NCBI GenBank assembly: GCA_030841285.1
Contig: JAVECW010000002.1
Location: 1-32,813, forward strand
Direction of reading: 5' to 3'
Length of the DNA: 32,813 nucleotides
Source: Microbacteriaceae bacterium
Lineage (GTDB): Bacteria; Actinomycetota; Actinomycetes; Actinomycetales; Microbacteriaceae
Part shown: positions 6,950 to 14,372 of the stretch, one piece after another
Layout of the letters: every line of letters starts with the position of its first letter
How positions within the stretch are numbered: position 1 is the first letter of the stretch
Translations under genes and position numbers: made by a program
Notes under the pieces: generated by a model
The model's input: only the letters and a program-made list of their open reading frames with translations
The model's database searches: none
What the model was told of the DNA's origin: nothing

Positions 6950-8226
6950 GCGCCACAACAATACCCGAGACTCCTTTACCCGAGCAGAGTTCCGATCTGA
7001 TCGGGAGCGGACAAGAAGGCGGTCTTCTCGACCAGGCCAAGGGGTACCTTCAGCGACTCCGGAGTGGGGAGATGGGTGCCCTCCCGGCCGTCCTCGGCTT
7101 CCTCGTGCTCAGCGGTCTGTTCACGGCACTCAGCCCGTTCTTCCTTACCGAGCGCAACTTCGCCAATCTGATCACGCAGGCAGCAACGCTCGTGATGCTC
7201 GCTATGGCCTTGGTCTTTGTCATCCTTCTGGGCGAGATCGATCTCTCGGCCGGCGTGACTGCTGGTGTCGCAATGTCTCTCTTCGTGGTGCTCTCCGATC
7301 CGGGCGGCATCGCGATGAACTGGATCCTGGCGCTGGTCGTCGCACTGTTGTCCGGCTTGGCTATCGGGGCATTCATCGGCTTCTTCGTCGCGCGCGTCGG
7401 GATACCGTCGTTTGTCGTGACTTTGGGGTTGTTCCTGGGCTTCCAAGGATTGCAGCTCATTATCATCGGCGCCGGCGGCCTGTACCGCATCCAGCAGCCC
7501 GAGATTCTGTCGATCCAGAACAGCAACCTTCCCACCTGGGGCGGATGGGTGATGCTCGCCGTCATCCTCGCCGTCTCGCTGGGAATGTCGATGCTCGACC
7601 GTCGTCGGCGCGCACGAGCCGGTGTACCCAATCGGACGATCGCGTTGATGTGGATCCGGCTTGCACTGATCGCCGTGATCGGCGGCGTGGTGGTCGGGTT
7701 GCTCAACCAGAATCGCGGAACCGGGTTCCTGGCCGTCTCCGGGGTTCCGATCGTCGTTCCCATCACGCTGACGATTCTCTGGTTCGGCACTCTGGTGCTC
7801 GACCGCACTCGGTTCGGGCGCTACATCTACGCGATCGGCGGTAACGCCGAGGCCGCGCGGCGGTCTGGGATCAAGGTCATCGGCGTCAAATGGGCCGCCT
7901 TCGCCGTCTGCTCGACATTGGCGGTTGTCGCGGGCATCTTCAGTGCCAGCAAAGTTGGCTCGGTGGATGCGGCTTTTGGGCGAGATATTGTCTTGAGCGG
8001 CGTTGCGGCAGCGGTGGTCGGTGGAGTGAGCCTCTTCGGAGGTCGCGGTCGACTGATCCATGGAGCCATCGGCGCACTCGTGATCGCGGTGATCACGAAT
8101 GGGCTCGGTCTGCTCAACCTGCCTGGCGGCGTCAACTTCCTGGTGACAGGTGGCGTGCTGATCTTGGCCGCAACGGTCGACGCGGTGTCTCGTGTTCGAG
8201 CCGGAGGGTCCATCATCCGGCGCTAG
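6946..8226 (+). CDS. Sugar ABC importer permease (XylH/RbsC class)
   Basis: The 426-residue polytopic membrane protein is of the BPD_transp_2 type. About ten hydrophobic segments start near residue 44. The loop FGRYIYAIGGNAEAARRSGIKV is the conserved EAA-like contact with the ATPase seen in RbsC and XylH. ILLGEIDLSAG in the first third is likewise a hallmark of these permeases. It is longer than RbsC (about 320 residues) and similar in size to XylH; an additional charged segment DRRRRARAGVPN sits mid-protein. Overlap with the ATPase start indicates translational coupling. No sugar kinase, isomerase or ROK regulator is adjacent, so the substrate remains open. Confidence 0.9.
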   Translation: MSATTIPETPLPEQSSDLIGSGQEGGLLDQAKGYLQRLRSGEMGALPAVLGFLVLSGLFTALSPFFLTERNFANLITQAATLVMLAMALVFVILLGEIDLSAGVTAGVAMSLFVVLSDPGGIAMNWILALVVALLSGLAIGAFIGFFVARVGIPSFVVTLGLFLGFQGLQLIIIGAGGLYRIQQPEILSIQNSNLPTWGGWVMLAVILAVSLGMSMLDRRRRARAGVPNRTIALMWIRLALIAVIGGVVVGLLNQNRGTGFLAVSGVPIVVPITLTILWFGTLVLDRTRFGRYIYAIGGNAEAARRSGIKVIGVKWAAFAVCSTLAVVAGIFSASKVGSVDAAFGRDIVLSGVAAAVVGGVSLFGGRGRLIHGAIGALVIAVITNGLGLLNLPGGVNFLVTGGVLILAATVDAVSRVRAGGSIIRR

Positions 8227-8234
8227 GGAACGAG

Positions 8235-8257
8235 CCTCAGACCGGTCAGCGCTGAGG
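8235..8257. terminator. Weak hairpin between convergent permease and hemL genes
   Basis: CCTCAG (8235-8240) pairs with CTGAGG (8252-8257) across an 11-base loop, in the 47-base gap between the permease stop and the hemL stop. There is no T-tract, so function as a bidirectional terminator is only suggested by position. Confidence 0.3.
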
Positions 8258-8273
8258 AACGTGGTGCGGCGGC

Positions 8274-9626
8274 TTAGCTGCCAGGTGTCGCCGAAGCAGC
8301 AGAGGCGGCCGCCGCGGGCAGGGCATCGAGGATGCGCGCAATCGCGCGGTCATCGTGCGCGGCCGTGACGAACCACGCCTCGAACACGCTTGGCGGGAGC
8401 GAGACCCCCGAGTCGAGCATCGAGTGGAAGAACGGGCGGTAACGGAACGCCTCCTGCGCCTGCACCTCGGCGTAGTTCCGCGGGGCTGACTCGAACTCGC
8501 CGAACACGAAGCTGAACAGGTTGCCCGCGCGTTGCACGTGGTGCGCGACGCCGGCGGATGCGAGTGCCGCAGACACGGCACCCGAAACGATCTCGGCCGC
8601 GGCATCGAGTCGCGCATAGACGTCTTTATCTGCCGCCTTGAGCGTCGCGAGGCCGGCGGCGACTGCAACCGGATTCCCGGAGAGCGTTCCTGCCTGGTAG
8701 ACCGGACCGGCCGGAGCGAGGAAGTCCATGATGTCGGCCCGTCCGCCGAGCGCGGCGAGCGGCATCCCGCCGCCGATGACCTTGCCGAACGCGAAGAGGT
8801 CGGGCGTCTCGACACTCGCGCTCGACGACCAGTTCTCGAGGCCCCAGTATCCAGCAGCACCAACCCGAAAGCCCGTGAGCACCTCGTCGAGGATGAGCAG
8901 CGCACCGTGCTCGTGAACGATACGGGCGAGTTCGGCGTTGAAGCCGGGATCCGGCGCAACGACGCCCATGTTCGCAGCGGCAGCCTCGGTAATGACGGCC
9001 GCGATGTCTGAGCCGTGCTCCGCGAACGCGGCGCGCACGGCATCCAGGTCGTTGTATGGCAGCACGAGTGTCTGGGCGGCGGTCTCTGCCGTCACCCCGG
9101 CCGAGCCGGGCATCGCGAGCGTGGCGAGTCCGGATCCTGCCTCCGCGAGGAGACCGTCGGAGTGCCCGTGGTAGTGCCCGGCGAACTTGACGAGCAGCGG
9201 GCGGCTCGTGAACCCGCGTGCGAGCCTGATCGCGGTCATGGTCGCTTCGGTGCCGGTCGAGACGAGTCGCAACTTCTCGACCGCTCCGACCCTGGCGATG
9301 ACGGCTTCGGCGAGCGCGGTTTCGGCGGGGGTCGACGCACCGAACGAGAGTCCGCGCGCAGCGGCATCCTGCACCGCCTTCACGACATCCGGATGCGCGT
9401 GCCCGAGAATCGCGGGACCCCATGAAGCGACGAGGTCCACGTACTCGCGACCGTCGGCATCCGTGATGTACGGTCCGCTGGCCGAGACCATGAAGCGTGG
9501 CGTGCCACCGACGGACCGGAAGGCACGAACGGGCGAGTTCACGCCACCGGGAATCACGCGCTGAGCGCGCTCGAAGTACTGCCCGCTGCGGTCGGTCGCA
9601 GCGCCTTTCGCCGCGGTCTCGCTCAT
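8274..9626 (-). CDS. hemL: Glutamate-1-semialdehyde 2,1-aminomutase
   Basis: HemL converts glutamate-1-semialdehyde to 5-aminolevulinate in the C5 route, using pyridoxal phosphate. The 450-residue protein has the aminotransferase class III fold: [10 protein letters not shown] near the N-terminus, [15 protein letters not shown] (about 123-137), [21 protein letters not shown], and the cofactor-binding lysine in FGKVIGGG (Lys282). The length is normal for the family. I chose ATG 9626, whose ATGA overlaps the hemB stop; the same frame extends upstream through hemB but without similarity. It is cotranscribed with hemB and is the last gene before the convergent sugar importer. The C-terminus is a low-complexity alanine/serine tail. 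Confidence 0.95.
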   Translation of the reverse strand: MSETAAKGAATDRSGQYFERAQRVIPGGVNSPVRAFRSVGGTPRFMVSASGPYITDADGREYVDLVASWGPAILGHAHPDVVKAVQDAAARGLSFGASTPAETALAEAVIARVGAVEKLRLVSTGTEATMTAIRLARGFTSRPLLVKFAGHYHGHSDGLLAEAGSGLATLAMPGSAGVTAETAAQTLVLPYNDLDAVRAAFAEHGSDIAAVITEAAAANMGVVAPDPGFNAELARIVHEHGALLILDEVLTGFRVGAAGYWGLENWSSSASVETPDLFAFGKVIGGGMPLAALGGRADIMDFLAPAGPVYQAGTLSGNPVAVAAGLATLKAADKDVYARLDAAAEIVSGAVSAALASAGVAHHVQRAGNLFSFVFGEFESAPRNYAEVQAQEAFRYRPFFHSMLDSGVSLPPSVFEAWFVTAAHDDRAIARILDALPAAAASAASATPGS

Positions 9627-10606
9627 CGCAGCCACCCGGCGATCTCGGTCGCCCAGTAAGTCAGGACGGCATCGGCGCCTGCCCTGCGGATGCTGACAAC
9701 CGACTCCTCGATTGCGCGGCGCCGGTCGATCCAGCCGTTCGCCGCTGCCGCTTCGATCATCGAGTACTCGCCGGAGACCTGGTATGCCCACACGGGTACA
9801 TCACTCATCGCGGAGACGTCGGAGAGCACGTCGAGGTAGCTCATGGCCGGCTTGACCATGAGCACGTCCGCGCCCTGCTCGAGGTCGAGCCGCGCCTCGT
9901 AGAGGCCTTCCCGCCGATTGGCGGGGTCCTGCTGGTACGTGCGGCGATCACCCGAGAGCTGCGAGTCGACGGCCTCGCGGAACGGACCATAGAAGACGGA
10001 TGCATACTTTGCCGAGTATGCGAGGATCGCGGTGTCGAGGTGGCCGACCGAGTCCAGCGCCTGGCGCACGGCCGCGACCTGGCCGTCCATCATGCCGCTG
10101 AGTCCCAGCAGCACCGAGCCGGCGTCGGCCTGGGCGAGGGCCATGTCGCGGTAGCGCTCGAGCGTGGCATCGTTGTCGACCCTGCCCTGCAGGTCGAGCA
10201 CGCCGCAATGGCCATGGTCGGTGAACTCGTCGAGGCACAGGTCGGTCTGCACGACGAGCGCGTCGCCCACCTCGGCGACGACGGCACGCGTCGCGACGTT
10301 GAGGATGCCGTCAGGGTCGGTCGCACCCGTCCCGATCGCGTCGCGCGTCTCTGGCACGCCGAACAGCATGACTCCGCCGACGCCCGCTTCCGCGGCATCC
10401 GCAACCGCGCGCTTGAGGCTGTCGAGACTGTGCTGCACGACCCCTGGCATGGACTGGATGGGCAACGCCTCCGACGTTCCCTCGCGCACGAACATCGGGA
10501 GCACGAGTTCGGCGGGGTGCAGCCGAGTCTCCGCGGTCATGCGGCGCAATGCCTGGCTTTGGCGCAGCCGGCGCGGACGGACGGTGGGGTGCATAGGGTC
10601 GCTCAC
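9623..10606 (-). CDS. hemB: Porphobilinogen synthase (5-aminolevulinate dehydratase)
   Basis: HemB condenses two 5-aminolevulinate molecules into porphobilinogen. The 327-residue protein carries both Schiff-base lysines: Lys200 in [15 protein letters not shown] and Lys252 in [12 protein letters not shown]. The metal-site segment reads [14 protein letters not shown] (residues 122-135). It keeps two of the three cysteines of the zinc type (Cys124, Cys134) but has Asp126 in the middle position, as in the non-zinc type, so it is a mixed ligand set. The start is GTG 10606, with TAGGGT exactly six bases upstream, suggesting a leaderless transcript; AAGG within that gap is too close to be a good ribosome-binding site. 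It overlaps hemL by four bases. Confidence 0.95.
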   Translation of the reverse strand: MSDPMHPTVRPRRLRQSQALRRMTAETRLHPAELVLPMFVREGTSEALPIQSMPGVVQHSLDSLKRAVADAAEAGVGGVMLFGVPETRDAIGTGATDPDGILNVATRAVVAEVGDALVVQTDLCLDEFTDHGHCGVLDLQGRVDNDATLERYRDMALAQADAGSVLLGLSGMMDGQVAAVRQALDSVGHLDTAILAYSAKYASVFYGPFREAVDSQLSGDRRTYQQDPANRREGLYEARLDLEQGADVLMVKPAMSYLDVLSDVSAMSDVPVWAYQVSGEYSMIEAAAANGWIDRRRAIEESVVSIRRAGADAVLTYWATEIAGWLR

Positions 10607-10612
10607 GCCTTA

Positions 10613-10618
10613 ACCCTA
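10613..10618 (-). promoter_or_regulatory. Candidate -10 hexamer for leaderless hemBL transcript
   Basis: On the minus strand TAGGGT is followed by TAAGGC and then GTG 10606, the same TANNNT-N6-start arrangement seen before other genes here. The 171-base gap between hemB and the divergent triad holds this and a palindrome nearer the triad. Confidence 0.4.
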
Positions 10619-10709
10619 CGACCGCTGCCTGAGGCCCCTTCTCAGACTGGCCCAAGTGCAGGCCCCATTCTCTTGGACGGAGTGAGGCGCGCCTCGTCGA
10701 TGAGGAGCA

Positions 10710-10715
10710 TACTGT
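10710..10715 (+). promoter_or_regulatory. Possible -10 (TACTGT) for the cytochrome b triad
   Basis: GCATACTGT lies 62 bases before the first start codon of the triad. No -35 consensus occurs at 16-18 bp upstream, so support is only the hexamer and its position before a dyad symmetry. Confidence 0.25.
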
Positions 10716-10730
10716 CCCGAGACGATGAAT

Positions 10731-10749
10731 CGAAGATGATCCATCTTCG
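10731..10749. promoter_or_regulatory. Perfect inverted repeat CGAAGATG-ATC-CATCTTCG, candidate operator
   Basis: Eight-base arms pair perfectly around a three-base centre, in the divergent gap between hemB and the triad, 28 bases before the first triad start codon. It looks like a dimeric regulator site or a short 5'-UTR hairpin. Its position downstream of the possible -10 would fit repression of the triad. Confidence 0.5.
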
Positions 10750-10777
10750 CCGGTCGGCGTGACCCCGGGAGGTCTGC

Positions 10778-10945
10778 ATGAGTGGAGCGTTCGCATCGGC
10801 CGTCAACGCGGTGAGCCCCGGAATATATCTCGGCTGGGGCGGCTTCGTCATCCAATTAGGCAACCTGATCGTCATCATCGCGATGTTGGTCCTGTTCGCA
10901 CTCGCCCTGTTCCTGCCCTTCCCTCACGGTCGGAGACGGCGGTGA
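10778..10945 (+). CDS. Small single-helix membrane protein of the cytochrome b triad
   Basis: This 55-residue open frame starts at ATG 10778, five bases after GGGAGG (10767-10772), a strong ribosome-binding site. The product begins MSGAFASAVNAVSPGIYLGW. It has one long hydrophobic helix (about residues 23-48: FVIQLGNLIVIIAMLVLFAL) and ends in FPHGRRRR, a strongly basic tail that would place the C-terminus in the cytoplasm. It contains no cysteine. Its stop overlaps the next gene's GTG start (GTGA at 10942-10945), so it belongs to the same operon and was probably selected as a subunit. I do not recognise the family; a small structural subunit of the cytochrome complex is the natural inference. 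Confidence 0.75.
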   Translation: MSGAFASAVNAVSPGIYLGWGGFVIQLGNLIVIIAMLVLFALALFLPFPHGRRRR

Positions 10946-11646
10946 GCGTCGAGGGTCGAACCACTGAGACACCGGCGGATGAACCCAGTGCTCGCACCTG
11001 GACCGGCAAGTCACGCCAGTGGCTGTTGCGCCGCCTTCCACCGGAGAAGTTGCTTCCAGACGATCAGCCCAGCTACGTGGCGTCGTGGATCTACGTGTTC
11101 GGAATCGGCGCGATCGCTTCCTTCGTCTTCGTCATCCTTTCGGGAATTGTGCTCAGCTTGAATGGGCCGCTCTGGTACCACGTCTCGGTGTTGGGACACT
11201 TCGTCAACAGCACGCACCTGTGGAGCGTCGAACTGTTCTTCATAACCATGGTGATTCATCTCTGGGGCAAGTATTGGATGGCGGCATGGCGCGGCGGGCG
11301 CGCCCTGACCTGGATTACGGGCGTGGTGTCATTCGCCGTTTCGATCGTCGCGGCGTTCACAGGCTACTTGCTGCAGACGAATTTCGACTCCCAGTGGATC
11401 GCTTTCCAGGCCAAGGACGCGTTGAACGCGGTCGGGATCGGTGCATGGTTCAATGTCGCGGACCTCGGTCAGATCTTCATGTGGCACATCACCCTGATGC
11501 CCTTGGCTGTTGCCGCGGTCGTTGTTTTGCATGTGATTCTCGTACGCATGCACGGAGTCGTGCCCCCATTGGATGCTGCGGAGAGCGACGCTCAGCTACG
11601 TTCCACGACACCTTCGCTGATCGATACCGAAGGGGATGCACGATGA
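10942..11646 (+). CDS. Stand-alone cytochrome b N-terminal-domain protein (b6-like, di-heme)
   Basis: This four-helix membrane protein should bind two b hemes. The 234-residue product has hydrophobic helices at about 47-73, 94-108, 125-146 and 180-201. Axial histidines are in place: His92 and His106 in helix B (HX13H) and His182 and His197 in helix D (HX14H, as in chloroplast-type b6). The C-terminal half of a full cytochrome b, with the PEWY quinol-oxidation motif, is absent, and no Rieske or c1 gene is near. There is no cysteine. GTG 10942 is chosen because it overlaps the small gene's stop; the frame is open further upstream but only as a shadow of that gene. It overlaps the next gene by four bases. 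Partner and electron route are unknown. Confidence 0.85.
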   Translation: MSVEGRTTETPADEPSARTWTGKSRQWLLRRLPPEKLLPDDQPSYVASWIYVFGIGAIASFVFVILSGIVLSLNGPLWYHVSVLGHFVNSTHLWSVELFFITMVIHLWGKYWMAAWRGGRALTWITGVVSFAVSIVAAFTGYLLQTNFDSQWIAFQAKDALNAVGIGAWFNVADLGQIFMWHITLMPLAVAAVVVLHVILVRMHGVVPPLDAAESDAQLRSTTPSLIDTEGDAR

Positions 11647-12590
11647 GCGGGCGGTCCACACCGCGGCGGAATGACGATGCTTTGGCCCACCGCCCGTGGC
11701 GCGGCACGCTTCGCGAATACGATCTCTTCAAGGAACTCACAGTCGGTGTCGTCGTCGTCGGAGTTCTCGTCCTCGGGCTGTCGGCGGTTTTCGGTTCGCC
11801 GGACGACCGCAGCATCACTCTTAGATCCTGGGCGACCTCAGCGCCCGCAGACTTTGTCGCAACTGCGACGGCAGAGCTCGGCGGAACGAGTGACCTCGCC
11901 AGCTACGGGCCGCCGTACAACCGAACCCCCGATGCCACTCAGACGATTGGAGCAATCGACCTGCAGAGTCTCTCTGGCGTGCGGATACCGATTGACACCG
12001 CCAAGGATTTCGTCATCGGCCCGCTGACGACCCTGCCCGCTCGACCCGCGGCACTGTCCGTCTGGTCCGCCTCCACGGACAAGCAACGCACCGCCTGGAC
12101 GACGGCGTACTCTGATGCCCTGTCGAAAGCGCCCAAGAACGACCCGACTCGCGTGGGGAAAGGTGCCTATGGCCCCGTGCCGGCGTTGACCACCGCCCTG
12201 CTCAACATGGCCAGGACAGGAGCACTCGACGGGGTCCTGTCGACGAAGAACTCCTTCTTCAACCTCGACTACTCGCGCAGCATCCTCTTTCTCGGCGACG
12301 GGACCTACTTCTCCGGGCTTGCCAGTAGCCTGCATCTCACCGGTGACCAGTGGGGCGTGATGAACGAGACGGGCAACTATCCGGGACAGTCGTGGCTCTG
12401 GCTCTTCTCGTTCTGGTACCAGGTCGAACCGTTCAAGTCAGCACCCAATGCAGACCTCCTGGTCGTTTCGCTGATGCTGCTCCTCACGCTTGCGCTCACC
12501 CTCGTCCCGTTCATACCCGGGCTGAGATCGCTCCCCCGCTGGATCCCGGTGCACCGCCTGATCTGGCGGGACTACTACCGGCGCCGCTAA
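11643..12590 (+). CDS. Uncharacterised membrane-anchored protein, third subunit of the cytochrome b triad
   Basis: This 315-residue protein has an N-terminal helix (about 33-51, ELTVGVVVVGVLVLGLSAVF), a roughly 200-residue domain that would face outside, an aromatic stretch GQSWLWLFSFWYQV near 249-262, and a C-terminal helix (about 270-290). The end, PFIPGLRSLPRWIPVHRLIW, resembles the way cytochrome b C-terminal or subunit IV proteins end. From memory, homologues accompany stand-alone cytochrome b genes in other actinobacteria. There is no cysteine, hence no CXXCH heme or Fe-S ligand. ATG 11643 overlaps the cytochrome b stop (ATGA). Conserved-looking segments include SITLRSWATSAPADFVATA, YGPPYNRTPD and NETGNYPGQSW. 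Function is not known; it converges with hemD. Confidence 0.75.
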   Translation: MSGRSTPRRNDDALAHRPWRGTLREYDLFKELTVGVVVVGVLVLGLSAVFGSPDDRSITLRSWATSAPADFVATATAELGGTSDLASYGPPYNRTPDATQTIGAIDLQSLSGVRIPIDTAKDFVIGPLTTLPARPAALSVWSASTDKQRTAWTTAYSDALSKAPKNDPTRVGKGAYGPVPALTTALLNMARTGALDGVLSTKNSFFNLDYSRSILFLGDGTYFSGLASSLHLTGDQWGVMNETGNYPGQSWLWLFSFWYQVEPFKSAPNADLLVVSLMLLLTLALTLVPFIPGLRSLPRWIPVHRLIWRDYYRRR

Positions 12591-12615
12591 CTTCCCTGCG
12601 GGTGCACCCTCCGGC

Positions 12616-13404
12616 TCAGGCGTCGGCCGGCTGCGATCGGGCCGCCCCAACGATGGCCTCGATGAGCGACGCCGCGGAGCGCTCCTCGGCGACCACGTCG
12701 ACGCGCAGCCCGAAGGTGCGAGCATCCTTCGCCGTCTGCGGTCCGATCGCGGCGACAAGCGTGGACTCCGGGATTGGGCCGAGCTGCATCTGCACCTGCT
12801 CGGCGACGCTGCCGCTCGTAACGAGGATGGCGTGCACGGAGCCCGCTGCGACATCCGCCACCACGCGCTCCGGAACGGCAACCCCGACCGTGCGATACGC
12901 GACGACGGACTGCACGGAATGCCCGATGCGGCGCAGCCCCTCGGTCAGGAGCGGCTTCGCGATCTCGGAGCGGAGGGTCAGCACGCGCAGCGGCACCACG
13001 CCCTGCGTCGCGGCCTCCCACTCGGCCAGGAGTCCGCGCGCCGAGTTCTCCTCAGCCGGCACCAGGTCGACGTGATACCCGGCCGCCGTGAGTGCGGCCG
13101 CCGTGGTCTCGCCGACCGCCGCCACCTTGGTCGTCGGCGGAACGACGGCGCGCTGCGACGAGAGCACATCGACAGTCGTCGCGCTCGTGACCGTCATCCA
13201 GTCGAACTCACCGGCCGATAGCGCGGCGAGCGCGGACTCGAGGGCCTGCGCATCGTCGGTCGGGGCGAAGTTGATCATGGCAGCGACGATCGGCGAGGCA
13301 CCCTGCGCACGCAGGTCCGCGGCGACAGAGTCCCCCCAGGGACCGCCGCGAGGCACGAGGACACGCCAGCCGGCGAGCGGCTTGGATTCGGATGGCATGC
13401 TCAT
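12616..13404 (-). CDS. hemD: Uroporphyrinogen-III synthase
   Basis: HemD closes hydroxymethylbilane while inverting ring D, giving uroporphyrinogen III. The 262-residue protein shows the poorly conserved two-domain pattern of the family: LAGWRVLVPRGGPWGDSVAADLRAQGA at the start, DWMTVTSATTVDVL, VAAVGETTAAALTAAGYHVDLVP, and later HAILVTSGSVAEQV and LVAAIGPQTAKDARTFGL. Identification rests on these and on position after hemC. ATG 13404 overlaps the hemC stop by four bases (ATGA); a second ATG two codons later is possible. It is the last gene of the leftward heme operon and converges with the cytochrome b triad, with 25 bases between stops. Confidence 0.92.
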   Translation of the reverse strand: MSMPSESKPLAGWRVLVPRGGPWGDSVAADLRAQGASPIVAAMINFAPTDDAQALESALAALSAGEFDWMTVTSATTVDVLSSQRAVVPPTTKVAAVGETTAAALTAAGYHVDLVPAEENSARGLLAEWEAATQGVVPLRVLTLRSEIAKPLLTEGLRRIGHSVQSVVAYRTVGVAVPERVVADVAAGSVHAILVTSGSVAEQVQMQLGPIPESTLVAAIGPQTAKDARTFGLRVDVVAEERSAASLIEAIVGAARSQPADA

Positions 13405-14372
13405 TCGGCACTCCCGAGTGGGGCGAGGTCGGCGGCTCCGGCAGCCAGGAGTTCCGCGACCACTCGGCCCGCGATCTCCCGAGCGGCCTCGTCGAGGTGG
13501 GCGGGGCTCATGCTGTCGGGAGTTGCGGCGTGGGAGCTCGTGAGCTTCGCTGTGCCATCGGGCCGGTATACGGTCGCGGTGAGGAACAGCAGGCCGTCGT
13601 CCACGGTGGCCGTCGCGCCGACCGGAGCGGCGCACCCTGCCTCGAGACCGGCGAGCACGGCGCGCTCCGCCGTGACCGTCGCGCGCGTCGTGACGTGGTT
13701 GACGGATGCGAGCGCCGCGGCGAGCGGGCCACTCCCGGTTTCGTCCCCGGCACGAACCTCGATTGCCAGCGCTCCCTGACCAGGCGCGGTCGGAGCCTCG
13801 GAGAGCGAGAACAGCTCGGTGACGGCTCCGCTTCGGCCGAGACGGCCGAGGCCTGCTGCGGCAAGCACGACGGCATCGAGGTCGCCGTCGGCGACCCGGC
13901 CGAGTCGAGTGTCCACATTGCCACGAATGTCGACGACCTCGAGGTCCGGTCGACGCGAGCGCAACTGGGCGATGCGGCGTGGTGAGCCGGTGCCGACTCG
14001 GGAGCCATCTGGCAGGGTTTCCAGCGTCAGGCCGTCGCGCGCACACAGCGCATCACGCGCATCCGCCCGCTTGGTCACCGCCCCGATCACGAGCCCAGCG
14101 TAGTCATCCGTGGGCAGGTCCTTAAGCGAATGCACGATGAGGTCGCACTCCCCCGCGAGCAGTGCCTCCCGCAGCGCACTCGCGAAGACGCCGGTGCCGC
14201 CGAGGTTGGCGAGCGAATCGCGCGAGGTGTCGCCGTGCGTCGTGACGGGAATGATCTCGACCTGCAGGCCGGATGCCTTCGCAATCGCATCCGCGACGAC
14301 ACCGGTCTGGGCGAGCGCGAGGGCGCTTCCGCGCGTGCCGACCCGAAGAGTTCCCGCCTGCGCGTCCGTCAT
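13401..14372 (-). CDS. hemC: Hydroxymethylbilane synthase (porphobilinogen deaminase)
   Basis: HemC polymerises four porphobilinogens into hydroxymethylbilane. The 323-residue protein has the N-terminal RVGTRGSALALAQT, the catalytic aspartate in HSLKDLPTDD (Asp85), the substrate-binding arginines in SRVGTGSPRRIAQLRSRRPDL and the dipyrromethane cofactor cysteine in GLEAGCAAPVGA (Cys247). The length is typical. ATG 14372 overlaps the ferrochelatase stop by four bases, and its own stop overlaps hemD, so translation is coupled through hemH-hemC-hemD. Confidence 0.96.
   Translation of the reverse strand: MTDAQAGTLRVGTRGSALALAQTGVVADAIAKASGLQVEIIPVTTHGDTSRDSLANLGGTGVFASALREALLAGECDLIVHSLKDLPTDDYAGLVIGAVTKRADARDALCARDGLTLETLPDGSRVGTGSPRRIAQLRSRRPDLEVVDIRGNVDTRLGRVADGDLDAVVLAAAGLGRLGRSGAVTELFSLSEAPTAPGQGALAIEVRAGDETGSGPLAAALASVNHVTTRATVTAERAVLAGLEAGCAAPVGATATVDDGLLFLTATVYRPDGTAKLTSSHAATPDSMSPAHLDEAAREIAGRVVAELLAAGAADLAPLGSAE

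Noticed and set aside
10759-10941. N-terminal extension of the cytochrome b frame
   Set aside because: The added residues are Arg/Pro rich, and the same DNA encodes the small membrane protein with a strong ribosome-binding site in another frame.
12591-12615. GGGTGCACCC palindrome between the triad and hemD as a terminator
   Set aside because: It is a ten-base palindrome with no loop and no T-tract, so it cannot form a useful terminator hairpin.
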